Origin: Photobacterium sp. DA100
GTDB lineage: Bacteria > Pseudomonadota > Gammaproteobacteria > Enterobacterales > Vibrionaceae
DNA length: 64,000 nt
Reading direction: 5' to 3'
Assembly: GCF_029223585.1 (NCBI RefSeq)
Contig: NZ_CP119424.1
Span: 1,674,001 to 1,738,000, forward strand
The stretch's first letter is position 1. Every line of letters starts with the position of its first letter. Under the pieces are notes generated by a model. That model saw only the letters and a list, made by a program, of their open reading frames with translations, made no database searches and was not told where the DNA came from. This document shows, in pieces, positions 54,532 through 63,188 of this stretch. Made by a program: the position numbers and the translations under genes.

Positions 54532-56031
54532 TTATTTTGCAGTGATAGGTTCAGGACTTTCATCGTCAGTATCGTCAATCTGCATATAGCTTGGATCGCG
54601 AGCTATTTTTCGTTTTGTGAGGTAGGCATATAGGCAGAACGCAAGGAGTACGCCAGTAAACCAAGATACTTGTGACAGAGGTTTCAGTACAGTTATGAAC
54701 TCACCAATAATAGCGGCAACCGCCGCAACAATGGTGACACCAAAAGCCAGTGTGTTGTAACCATTTTTGAAATAGTTGTATTGGCCCGGTTTGGTATAGA
54801 GTGTTTCGAGATTAACATTGCCTTTTAAAATCACAAAGTAATGCGCCAACATTACACCCAGCACAGGGCCTAGCATTGCCCCTATCAAATTTAAGAACAT
54901 AAATAAGCTATCCTGGCTTTCCATCAGTTTCCATGGGCAGATGATAACACTCACTACCCCGGCAATCATGACACCTTTTCGGTAAGTCAGCTTGGGGAAC
55001 AGTGCGACAACCTGATAGCCTGCTGGGATAATGTTCGCAGTGGCGTTAGTTGAGATTGTTGTCATAAGGATCACAATACTGGCAAAGGTAGGGACAAACC
55101 AGCCATCGAAATTGTTGACGATATCTAACACATTCCAAGTATCAACACCGTAATGGATACTGGCACCGGCTAAAATCATCACACTGGTCATCGCAAACAA
55201 AGTGTAAGCGACGACAAACCCCAGAGTTTGACCTTTTGCTTGCGCCTTATTACTTTTGGCATATTGGGTGAAGTCACAATTACCCACAGCAGGGCAAGCC
55301 CATACCGCTACCAGAGAATTCATTACAATGAAAAACTTAAAGAATGATCCCCCGTCTGTTTGCACTTGCTCTGGCGCGTAAGTCAAAATATTGCTAATGC
55401 CTGCTTGGTAAACAGCCCAAATAGCCAGTCCACCAAAAACAAGCCAGATAAGAGGGTTTAAAATAGCTGTAAATTTATTCAGGACATCACCTCCATAAAA
55501 GGCTATTACCATATTAACAGCCCAAAAGATCAAAAAAGCGATCATAGCAGGGATGCCAAGGCCTAGAATGGTGTCACCGCCACCGATATTTAAAAACGAC
55601 GGCCAAAATTTGCTAATTAAGATCAGCATGGCACCCGTACCGGCTGTATTCATGATGCCAAACCACATAATTGAAGCTATACCACCTCGCAGTGTGCCGG
55701 GAAGCAGAGCACCCTTCACACCGTACGAACCACGCAAAAGCATGGCAAAGGGAATACCATATTTAGAGCCAGCAAATCCATTTAATACCATCGCCGCAGC
55801 AATAACTAAGCTACTTAGAATAATGGCAGTAATAAGGCCAAAAGAACTTAACCCCAAGGTAAGAAAACCACCAACAGCAATGTAGCTAGGAATGTTGTGA
55901 ACGGAACCTTGCCATAAAGTAAAGTAGTTAAATGTATTCCATGTGCGTTTTTCTGAAGGTTTGGGAAGCATGTCATCTTTATATCCCCTTGAACGATACT
56001 CTTCAATCAATGCCTTGTTTTGTTTGCTCAT
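54532..56031 (-). CDS. NCS1-family allantoin/nucleobase permease
   Basis: 499 residues with about 12 membrane segments. NCS1 features: the N-terminal [40 protein letters not shown], and VWACPAVGNCDFTQYAKS. Homologous to PucI/YbbW allantoin permeases. The start at 56031 is preceded by GGGA that lies inside a codon-4 upstream ATG at 56043. It sits in the same order after a symporter as the broken copy at 51928 does. Confidence 0.87.
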   Translation of the reverse strand: MSKQNKALIEEYRSRGYKDDMLPKPSEKRTWNTFNYFTLWQGSVHNIPSYIAVGGFLTLGLSSFGLITAIILSSLVIAAAMVLNGFAGSKYGIPFAMLLRGSYGVKGALLPGTLRGGIASIMWFGIMNTAGTGAMLILISKFWPSFLNIGGGDTILGLGIPAMIAFLIFWAVNMVIAFYGGDVLNKFTAILNPLIWLVFGGLAIWAVYQAGISNILTYAPEQVQTDGGSFFKFFIVMNSLVAVWACPAVGNCDFTQYAKSNKAQAKGQTLGFVVAYTLFAMTSVMILAGASIHYGVDTWNVLDIVNNFDGWFVPTFASIVILMTTISTNATANIIPAGYQVVALFPKLTYRKGVMIAGVVSVIICPWKLMESQDSLFMFLNLIGAMLGPVLGVMLAHYFVILKGNVNLETLYTKPGQYNYFKNGYNTLAFGVTIVAAVAAIIGEFITVLKPLSQVSWFTGVLLAFCLYAYLTKRKIARDPSYMQIDDTDDESPEPITAK

Positions 56032-56170
56032 ATAATTTCCCATTTAGATTTCACGTTTTTATTTATCTTATCTGTAAGGGGATTTGATATTAATGAGCGC
56101 TCACACGTAAATAAGAAATTATATTATTTTTATTTATTGTTCGACTGATTTTTCAAATCGTTTTTAAAAT

Positions 56171-56203
56171 AAAAAATGAGCAAGTAACTAATATTACCTG
56201 CTC
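56171..56203 (-). terminator. Terminator after the truncated symporter
   Basis: TGAGCAAGTAA/TTACCTGCTCA with one mismatch and CTAATA loop; on the minus strand it is followed by ATTTTTTATTTT. Confidence 0.7.
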
Positions 56204-56263
56204 ACTTAAAGTCAATATTTCTTTTGTAAAAAGTTAGTAATAATTTATACGGTTACATATTCT

Positions 56264-57139
56264 GCTGTCTTCTTATCGTTGTAGACTTCCCGGTCAAACT
56301 CACCCAGTTTGTCGGGCACAAGCATGGCTATCATCACATCCACCACATTGTTGAGCAGGGTTCTGAACATCCCTGAGAACCAGTCGATACCGATAAGGAT
56401 CGCCACGCTTTCTAGCGGTAGGCCCATTGAGCTGGCAAGGAAGGTATAGACGATAATCATCCCGCCGGGCACGACAATGGTTCCCATGCACATCAGCACA
56501 AACAGCACAAACAGCACAAACAGCACAAACAGCACAAACAGCACAAACAGCACAAACAGCACAAACAGCAGGATAGCCATCCCCATCTGGAAGGGCTCAA
56601 GCACAATACCGGTTGCTTGGCTCATGAAGAAAATCGCCAAGACGTAGCACATCACCGCACCGTTGGCATTCATTGACATCGTGATAGGGCCGGTGAAGTC
56701 GGCCACTTTTCGGCTGACGCCAAACTTGGTCACTGAATCTTCCATTTTGGTCGGCAGGCAAATTGCAGAAGAGGTCGTGGTCATCGACATAATCGACAAT
56801 TTTGCAAACTTTTGTGGCATTTTAAATGGGTTCACTTTGGTCAGCATGGCGGTGAGAGGACCATACATTAGCAGCAGGATGATATCTCCGATTGCCAGTG
56901 CGCCGAGGAATTTCAGCATCGGGATAATGACTTTAAAGCCGATGGCCCCAGATACGTTAGCCAGCAGGCAGAAAATACCAATGGGTGCCAGTTTCATGAC
57001 CATTTTGATGATGTTCATGATCACTGCATTAAAGCTGACGATAAACTCAGTGATCACCTTATTGCCGGTGGTTCGGGAATATGACCCCATCGCCAGTCCT
57101 AATATGACGGCAAACACAATGCAGGGTATCATCGCACCG
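56264..57139 (-). repeat. Large inverted repeat, right arm
   Basis: Minus-strand copy of 47968-48780, 876 bases because of a 63-base tandem expansion. Nearly identical otherwise, so the duplication is recent or kept alike by gene conversion. Confidence 0.9.
56494..56565. repeat. Tandem repeat, 8 x 9 bases
   Basis: Eight perfect copies of CAGCACAAA (TTTGTGCTG on the coding strand, Phe-Val-Leu). In-frame, so changes in copy number alter the length of a hydrophobic segment by three residues at a time. Confidence 0.97.
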
Positions 57140-57173
57140 GGGCGAAAAAGATTGTGGTATCTAAATAAAATAC

Positions 57174-57208
57174 AAAGCCAACGAGTTAATTGACTCGTTG
57201 GCTTTTTA
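57174..57208 (-). terminator. Terminator of the allantoin operon's MFS end
   Basis: Stem AAAGCCAACGAG/CTCGTTGGCTTT with TTAATTGA loop, T-rich on both strands, 30 bases beyond the MFS stop codon. Confidence 0.8.
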
Positions 57209-57235
57209 GTCTTTACTCAAGTAGGCGAAATAACA

Positions 57236-58489
57236 TTACGCTGTTTGCACTTCTGGTTTTTTACTCGCCCTGAGGTTAATCAGCACAAAGAATACCGCTC
57301 CTGCCACCAGCAAACCTGCTGATAAATAGAACCCAATCGCTTTAGAGCCTGTCAGATCGGATATTAGCCCTGTCAGTGGCGGTGCAATGATTGATGACGA
57401 CATGCCGGCGAGGTTGAAGACCGCAAGAGCCCTGGCCATTCTCACTTTCGGAGCACGCTCAGTGACGTACGAGATCAAAATTGGATCCAGTGCCATCTTG
57501 CCTAGGAAGCCATAGACCAGAAGGCTGATCATCAACGCCGTGGTATTGGGAGACAGCACCGTGAAGGCCAGCATAAGGGCACCCGCGATCTCTAGTGTCA
57601 CTACCATCTTCACCGCTTTGGCCTTGAACTTGTCGGCCAAGGAGCTGAAGAACAGTGCGCCGGGTACGGCAATCATTGCCACCAGGGCCGATGCCCCACC
57701 AATTGCGGCTCCTTCGAATCCACGCTCCGTCTGCAAGTAGCTCGGAAGCCAGGTCACAATCATGTAGTAGCCATAGCAGGTACAGAAGTACAGGAAATAG
57801 ACCGCAACCAGTTCCGGCTTGAGCAGTGACGTACCTTGTGGCTCTGCAGCTGCTGTCGCGGTATTTGTATCCGCTTTAGCTTCGGTAGCATGCTTGGCTG
57901 CCTGGTTGGGTTTAATCACCAAGGCAAACACAATGACCATGGCAAAAATGATCGCGGCTGAAATGTACAGCACGTTATTCCACGCCATGTCCATGTTCTT
58001 TACCAGTACACTGGAGCCAACAAGCCCGATCCCCATACCCACGGCCGACCCACTGTTAACGATTGCAGAGGCAAAAGCCCGGCGCTCCTGGGGCACATGC
58101 TCGCCCGACAGTGAGTAGGCGGAGCAGAAGAACGTCGCACAACCCAGCCCAGACAGCAATGAACCTGCATACACCATGTTAATTGACGCAGCATTGGCGA
58201 TCACAAGGGTACCTATGGTGAATAGGCTGAAACCGCAGAGCAGTGTCAGTTTCTGCCCCATTTTTTCGACCACTATCGAGGCGGGGATCTGCCCACCGCA
58301 GTATGCAGCAAAATAAAAGGTCGCAATAAGGCCTATCTGGGTATCGCTAATATCACCAAGAGCCGATTGAATCTCTGGATAAATGGGCGTAAGGACAGTT
58401 CGATAAATCCAAATAGCAACCCAGCCCAAACAGAGAATAACGACAAGCTTTTTCCAGTACTCAACACCGGAGTGATTTTTAATTTCCAT
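57236..58489 (-). CDS. MFS transporter in the allantoin operon
   Basis: 417 residues with 12 membrane segments and a charged middle loop (about 195-215). The organic-anion (ACS-like) pattern is seen in GWVAIWIYRTVLTPIYPEIQ and DTQIGLIATFYFAAYCGGQIP. The ATG at 58489 has GGGA six bases before; another ATG lies two codons upstream. Lies nine bases beyond allC, so it likely imports a ureide such as allantoate or ureidoglycolate. Confidence 0.85.
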   Translation of the reverse strand: MEIKNHSGVEYWKKLVVILCLGWVAIWIYRTVLTPIYPEIQSALGDISDTQIGLIATFYFAAYCGGQIPASIVVEKMGQKLTLLCGFSLFTIGTLVIANAASINMVYAGSLLSGLGCATFFCSAYSLSGEHVPQERRAFASAIVNSGSAVGMGIGLVGSSVLVKNMDMAWNNVLYISAAIIFAMVIVFALVIKPNQAAKHATEAKADTNTATAAAEPQGTSLLKPELVAVYFLYFCTCYGYYMIVTWLPSYLQTERGFEGAAIGGASALVAMIAVPGALFFSSLADKFKAKAVKMVVTLEIAGALMLAFTVLSPNTTALMISLLVYGFLGKMALDPILISYVTERAPKVRMARALAVFNLAGMSSSIIAPPLTGLISDLTGSKAIGFYLSAGLLVAGAVFFVLINLRASKKPEVQTA

Positions 58490-58504
58490 TTTCATTCCCG
58501 TGTA

Positions 58505-59731
58505 TTAGTTGTAGGCCAGCTCATAAAGCACGTTGATAAGTGCTTCAACACCCACGGTAAGATCATCGATATCGGTTTGCTCTGCAGGGTTGTGGCTGAT
58601 ACCCGCAATACTTGGGATAAAGATCATTCCGGTTGGTACGCGAGGTGCAAAAATCTGGGCATCATGTCCCGCGCCACTGTGCATACGCTTGTAGTTGGCC
58701 CCTTTGGCTTCTAGGGTAGAATCAATCAGATCAACCAGGGCAGGATCCATTGGGATCGGCTCTTCGTCCATCCAAAGGTCTACGTCGATTTCAATCTCCA
58801 TCTCCGCGCAGATCTGCTTCATGTCTTCAATGATCTGATCGCTAAAGCCGATGAGCTTTTCCTTGTCGGTATGGCGGCAATCCATGGTGAACAAAATATC
58901 GCCAGGAACAACATTGACCGTATTCGGCTTCGGAACCACCTTGCCAAAGGTCAGGACCAGTGGATCCCCTTCTGCTTTGGCTTTATCTATGGACTGGCAG
59001 CAGATCTTGCTGAAGGCGTAAACGGTATCTTTACGGTAGCCCATCGGCGTGGTACCGGCATGGTTCGCTTCACCTTTGAGGGTAATGTTGTAGCGACGCT
59101 GGCCGGCAATACTGGTCACAACCCCCAGCTGCTTGCCTTCCGTTTCCAGCACCTTGCCCTGCTCGATATGCAGCTCTACAAAGGCCTTGATATCCTTCCT
59201 GACCGTCCGCTCAGTGGCAAAGTCGAAGCCGCATTGTTTCATGGCATCGACGAAGTTGACGCCCTTGTTATCGGTCAAGCCTTTAACGGCGTCATTATCC
59301 GCAATACCGACGATGTTCTTGCTGCCCCAGAACACATAAGGAAAGCGGCTGCCCTCTTCTTCGGCCAGCGAGACCACTTCCAGGGTACGCTTGGGCGAGC
59401 CATGTTTGTCTTTAAGGTATTGCATCGCAATGAACGCGGCCTCGATACCGAACTGGCCGTCGAGATTACCGCCGTTGACCACGGTATCCACATGCGAGCC
59501 CGACATAATGACCTGATCGGGATACTCCGTACCCTCAAGGCGACCATAGATATTACCGACGTCATCGGAATAGGCCTGGAAGCCACTTTTTTCAAATAGC
59601 TCCAAGAAGGTGTTTTGGGCTGACAGCCACTCTTTGGTGTAAAGCAGGCGCGTCATACCCGCCCCTTCTTCATAGCCAAACTGGGTAATTTTCTTCGAGG
59701 TTTCTTCTACCTTACTTTTTAATAGCTCCAT
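58505..59731 (-). CDS. allC: Allantoate amidohydrolase
   Basis: 408 residues, M20-type dinuclear metal amidohydrolase. GSHVDTVVNGGNLDGQFG (His and bridging Asp), SLAEEEGSRFPYVFWGSKN (Glu pair), FVELHIEQGKVLE, the substrate motif GEANHAGTTPMGYRKD and the late PSIAGISHNPAEQT His are all present. Converts allantoate to ureidoglycine, ammonia and CO2. Good GGAATG-region site; stands between the dehydrogenase and the MFS gene. Confidence 0.92.
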   Translation of the reverse strand: MELLKSKVEETSKKITQFGYEEGAGMTRLLYTKEWLSAQNTFLELFEKSGFQAYSDDVGNIYGRLEGTEYPDQVIMSGSHVDTVVNGGNLDGQFGIEAAFIAMQYLKDKHGSPKRTLEVVSLAEEEGSRFPYVFWGSKNIVGIADNDAVKGLTDNKGVNFVDAMKQCGFDFATERTVRKDIKAFVELHIEQGKVLETEGKQLGVVTSIAGQRRYNITLKGEANHAGTTPMGYRKDTVYAFSKICCQSIDKAKAEGDPLVLTFGKVVPKPNTVNVVPGDILFTMDCRHTDKEKLIGFSDQIIEDMKQICAEMEIEIDVDLWMDEEPIPMDPALVDLIDSTLEAKGANYKRMHSGAGHDAQIFAPRVPTGMIFIPSIAGISHNPAEQTDIDDLTVGVEALINVLYELAYN

Positions 59732-59829
59732 CTTTTCATTCCTTATTTTGTTTCAAAATATGTATTAACGACAGGCTGCTGGCAAACAGGCCCTTAATAA
59801 TTCGCTTTAATAATATTTATTATTTCTGC

Positions 59830-60879
59830 TTATCCATTAAACGCAGATTTATGATCGTAGGAGTTGATGAATGTGTGCTCTGATATTAAATACTCATAGA
59901 CATCATCCACAATCTCTATTCCATTTTCTTTTGACTTAGCTTCAATTAAATCGCTATTTTGACCTGGATAAAGCACTTTATTAAAACCCGGTGCTGGTCG
60001 AATCTCGCCTAACTCTTTCATGGTTTGGGCAATAGATTCAATAAAGTAATCTCTTGTCGTGAAGAACTCCGGATTAAGCACAATGTGCAATTGACCAAGA
60101 TTACGCCCTTCGCTTAAGTCCTCATACATCGAGCTGACACTGCGGCCAAACGGCAGTCCCAGCATGACACCGGATAAAATGTCCACCATCATCATCAAGC
60201 CATAGCCTTTGGGGCCGGCGATCGGCAACAGAGCCCTAACGGCATGTGGGTCGGAAGTCGGGTTCCCGGCTTCATCAACGGCCCAAGTATCAGGTATAGT
60301 CTGATTTCGGGATCGGGCATCAAGGATCTTGCCCCATGCCTGTACGGTCGTCGCCATATCGAAATTGATGGTCTTGCCCTCTGGGCCCGGCGCAGAAAAT
60401 GCGATGGGGTTGGTCCCGTAATACACTTCGCTGCCACCAAACGGGACGACCATCGGGTCTGATTGACACATGGAGATCGCCACCAGGCCACGCTCTGCCG
60501 CCAGTTTGGTAAAGTAACCCAGCGCGCCGCTATGGCTCATACGCTTAACCCCAACCACGGCCACCCCTTTGGCCTGTGCCATCTCAATGGCTTTTTCCAT
60601 GGACTGCTTTGCCACAACATGGCCAGCCCCATTGTCACCATCAAACACAGCACTGCATGGGCCCGTTTCTTCATAGCTAAATTGGGGGGCCGAGTTAATA
60701 CCTCCTTTCGAGATACGCTCCGAATAGTACTCAACCCTAACTGCACCATGCGAATGAACGCCGCGCTCATCGGCAAACACCAGGACATCAGCAACAGTAT
60801 CAGCATGTTCATCAGATAAACCGGCTTGCATAATTTTTGCTTTAATTAACTGATGAAGCTGAACACTTGAAAGATTCAT
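59830..60879 (-). CDS. allD: Ureidoglycolate dehydrogenase
   Basis: 349 residues of the malate/L-lactate/ureidoglycolate dehydrogenase fold (ADERGVHSHGAVRVEYYSER with catalytic His, GPCSAVFDGDNGAGHVVAKQ, GTNPIAFSAPGP, and LLPIAGPKGYGLMMMVDIL). NAD-dependent oxidation of ureidoglycolate to oxalurate. GGAG site. Context with allC and allFGH supports AllD over lactate dehydrogenase. Confidence 0.9.
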   Translation of the reverse strand: MNLSSVQLHQLIKAKIMQAGLSDEHADTVADVLVFADERGVHSHGAVRVEYYSERISKGGINSAPQFSYEETGPCSAVFDGDNGAGHVVAKQSMEKAIEMAQAKGVAVVGVKRMSHSGALGYFTKLAAERGLVAISMCQSDPMVVPFGGSEVYYGTNPIAFSAPGPEGKTINFDMATTVQAWGKILDARSRNQTIPDTWAVDEAGNPTSDPHAVRALLPIAGPKGYGLMMMVDILSGVMLGLPFGRSVSSMYEDLSEGRNLGQLHIVLNPEFFTTRDYFIESIAQTMKELGEIRPAPGFNKVLYPGQNSDLIEAKSKENGIEIVDDVYEYLISEHTFINSYDHKSAFNG

Positions 60880-61041
60880 AATTTACTCCATGATAAATTC
60901 ACTATTTCGCGGGCTAATAGGTTTATGTCATTTATCTATAAATCTATACTAGCTAAAGAAATATTTTGTTTTGTGATCTATAAACACCTCAATTAACTTC
61001 ATGATATTTTCTTCTTATATTCAAACTATCATTAAAAGGAT

Positions 61042-61911
61042 TTATATAGTGTTTATAATTTTATTTTTAACATTTAAGAACAGCCACATACCTAATAATG
61101 TATCGGCACCGGAATAGTGGCCATGACATAACAGCCGCGAAGCGTAAAAGTTAAAATCTTCTGGGCTTGAATGTATTAGGTCTAACAGGGAAATCGAAAA
61201 ATAACCATTTCTGGCTTGCTCTAAATATCCAGCACTAACTGACGTTGTCCAATAATCTAAATCTAATGTCGAAGGCAACAGGCTATGGGCCTTTTCCCTG
61301 AGGTTGGGGGAACTATAAGCGCAGGCGAGCATGCCAACCAGCATATCATCGTGACTGGGTGTTAAACCCGGCCCGGCACCAATAACTCCCTCCCAGCATG
61401 GTGGTTGCCCATCGAACCACCGGTAAACTTGACTCAGTATCGACTCAAAAGGCTTCTTGTCCCCAGCCTTTGCAATTGTCGACAATGAGCCATATAAACC
61501 GGTTTCCTTTGTTTGCTTACTCAGATAATCGGTAAGTTGTTCCAGGGAAATTGATGATACATCCCGCGCTTTGAGCCACACGCCATTTTCCCCTTTGCGC
61601 AGGTGAAAATGGTTAACAATCATGCCATTGCTTACCAAGCGGATCGTACGTGCGTCCGGTACAAGCTGGCTCAGATGACTGAACATCTGCGGTGAAACGG
61701 CCCACCCCGAGGGGCTCATTCCTGCATCGCTGCGATGGAGTGTCAGCACCTTATGATCTTCGGTCAGGAAATTAATCGCCTTGCTGCCACCGCCGGCAAA
61801 ACGCAACGAGCCTGGCCTCGACGGTGCCGACAGACTGTAGGCTAGCGCTTCATGTACCATCCAATTCTCCCTCTGAAAAATCGAGGCAGCCCATGGGCCG
61901 CCCCATGACAT
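61042..61911 (-). CDS. allH: AllH, DUF2877 subunit of oxamate carbamoyltransferase
   Basis: 289 residues. The DUF2877 core VIGAGPGLTPSHDDMLVGML is present. The start codon shares a base with the allG stop (TAATG), so the two are coupled. In E. coli the YlbF homologue works with FdrA and YlbE in splitting oxalurate into oxamate and carbamoyl phosphate. The C-terminus is AT-rich and the 160 bases after it precede allD. Confidence 0.82.
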   Translation of the reverse strand: MSWGGPWAASIFQRENWMVHEALAYSLSAPSRPGSLRFAGGGSKAINFLTEDHKVLTLHRSDAGMSPSGWAVSPQMFSHLSQLVPDARTIRLVSNGMIVNHFHLRKGENGVWLKARDVSSISLEQLTDYLSKQTKETGLYGSLSTIAKAGDKKPFESILSQVYRWFDGQPPCWEGVIGAGPGLTPSHDDMLVGMLACAYSSPNLREKAHSLLPSTLDLDYWTTSVSAGYLEQARNGYFSISLLDLIHSSPEDFNFYASRLLCHGHYSGADTLLGMWLFLNVKNKIINTI

Positions 61912-63176
61912 TACTCAGCCTGCAGACCCATGTCTTGGGCAAGGGCCTCCAGGGCTTTTTCGAAACAGGCCAGTGGGGCCCGTACCGTTCCGGCGCCAAT
62001 TTGACCGATGCCCGCTTCCTTGTGGGCAATACCAGTGTTAATGATCGGCGTGATACCGGTTTCGACAACATGGCGGACATCCAGGCCGAGGCATGCGCCT
62101 TGGAAATTCCATGACGGGATCTGCAGCAGTGAGTTTTGCTCCACGAAAATCTCGGCCATCTCTTCAGAGAAATCCAGCGCCGCATCCACACCGCCAACAC
62201 CGACAAATCGTGTTACGCCAGGCGCGGCGACCATCGCAGCCCCGCCGACACCATACGTTTCGGTAATGGCACTGTCGCCAACATCCGTATTCGCCTGCTC
62301 TTGGGAATAGCCGGTAAAATACAATCCTTCAGGGGTATTCACTGGCGCAGTAAACCACTGGTCCCCCATGCCGCTGACACGAATACCAAAGTCCTTACCG
62401 TTTCGGGTCATCGCAGTCACAATGGTGCCCGCTTTGATAGTGGCCCCGGCGTCCATCGCACACTTACAAAATGCCATCGCCAAGTTGAGGAAAAACTGAT
62501 CGGTAATGCTCAGGAAATCAAACACTCTTTTCAACACATCCTTGCTGGCATCCACTGCCGCTATGCTCGGCGCTAGCGTACGGAGTAACAATGAAGAGGT
62601 CGCAATGTTACGCTGGTGGAATTCATCCCCCATGGTGATCCCCTGTGCCATAATGGCTCCTAGATCAACACCGCCCTCGGTATTTGCCAGCGCATCCTTG
62701 AGCACAGGCATCAGCTCTTCACGCATCCAGTGCAGACGCTGCTGGACTTCGTCACCGTAAGCGCCAAAGCGCATTACTTTGCCGATCCCTTCATTCAGGT
62801 TGCAGTAGGCAAAGTTACCATCGGCTTTGTTTTCAACCACAATGACCGGCATGTTGGCCGAGGTGATCCCGCCCATTGGCCCTACGGCGTTATGGTGATG
62901 ACACGGACTGAATTGCACCTCCCCCCCGGCAAGCATCGCCATTGCATCGGTGTCGGATGTCGCCCATCCCTCGTATAGGCAAGCACTGACACAGGCCCCC
63001 TGCATCGGCCCGGTCATCTCTTCCCATTTGATCTGCGGGCCGGCATGGAGCAGGTGCTTACCTTCTGCCAACCATGGGATAACTTCGCCGGCAGAGGTAA
63101 CATCCACCCAAAATGGACGCGCAGATTTTACTTTTTCCAAAACGGCTGCGTTGGCTTCACTAATTGATGAATACAT
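61911..63176 (-). CDS. allG: AllG, DUF1116 subunit of oxamate carbamoyltransferase
   Basis: 421 residues, YlbE/DUF1116 family (LHAGPQIKWEEMTGPMQGAC, SPCHHHNAVGPMGGITSANM, FTGYSQEQANTDVGDSAITE). Subunit of the enzyme that releases carbamoyl phosphate from oxalurate, whose ATP yield supports growth on allantoin without oxygen. Twelve bases behind allF; good AGGGAA site. Confidence 0.85.
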   Translation of the reverse strand: MYSSISEANAAVLEKVKSARPFWVDVTSAGEVIPWLAEGKHLLHAGPQIKWEEMTGPMQGACVSACLYEGWATSDTDAMAMLAGGEVQFSPCHHHNAVGPMGGITSANMPVIVVENKADGNFAYCNLNEGIGKVMRFGAYGDEVQQRLHWMREELMPVLKDALANTEGGVDLGAIMAQGITMGDEFHQRNIATSSLLLRTLAPSIAAVDASKDVLKRVFDFLSITDQFFLNLAMAFCKCAMDAGATIKAGTIVTAMTRNGKDFGIRVSGMGDQWFTAPVNTPEGLYFTGYSQEQANTDVGDSAITETYGVGGAAMVAAPGVTRFVGVGGVDAALDFSEEMAEIFVEQNSLLQIPSWNFQGACLGLDVRHVVETGITPIINTGIAHKEAGIGQIGAGTVRAPLACFEKALEALAQDMGLQAE

Positions 63177-63188
63177 ATCTTTAATTCC

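Larger units (their letters stand above)
56245..57139 (-). pseudogene. DAACS symporter, 5'-truncated second copy with FVL repeat expansion
   Basis: Homology to the intact symporter begins at its codon for about residue 146 and runs nearly to the stop, so the first 147 residues and the promoter are missing. The open frame starts at an internal ATG (57132) without a ribosome site and encodes 295 residues. Eight tandem 9-base units insert seven extra Phe-Val-Leu triplets into a membrane segment where the intact copy has one Ser-Val-Leu. The last residues differ (YVTV versus YVQA). Confidence 0.85.

Noticed and set aside
56494..56565. Possible CRISPR-like array
   Set aside because: The eight 9-base units have no spacers between them and stay in frame in a coding region; it is a simple tandem repeat.
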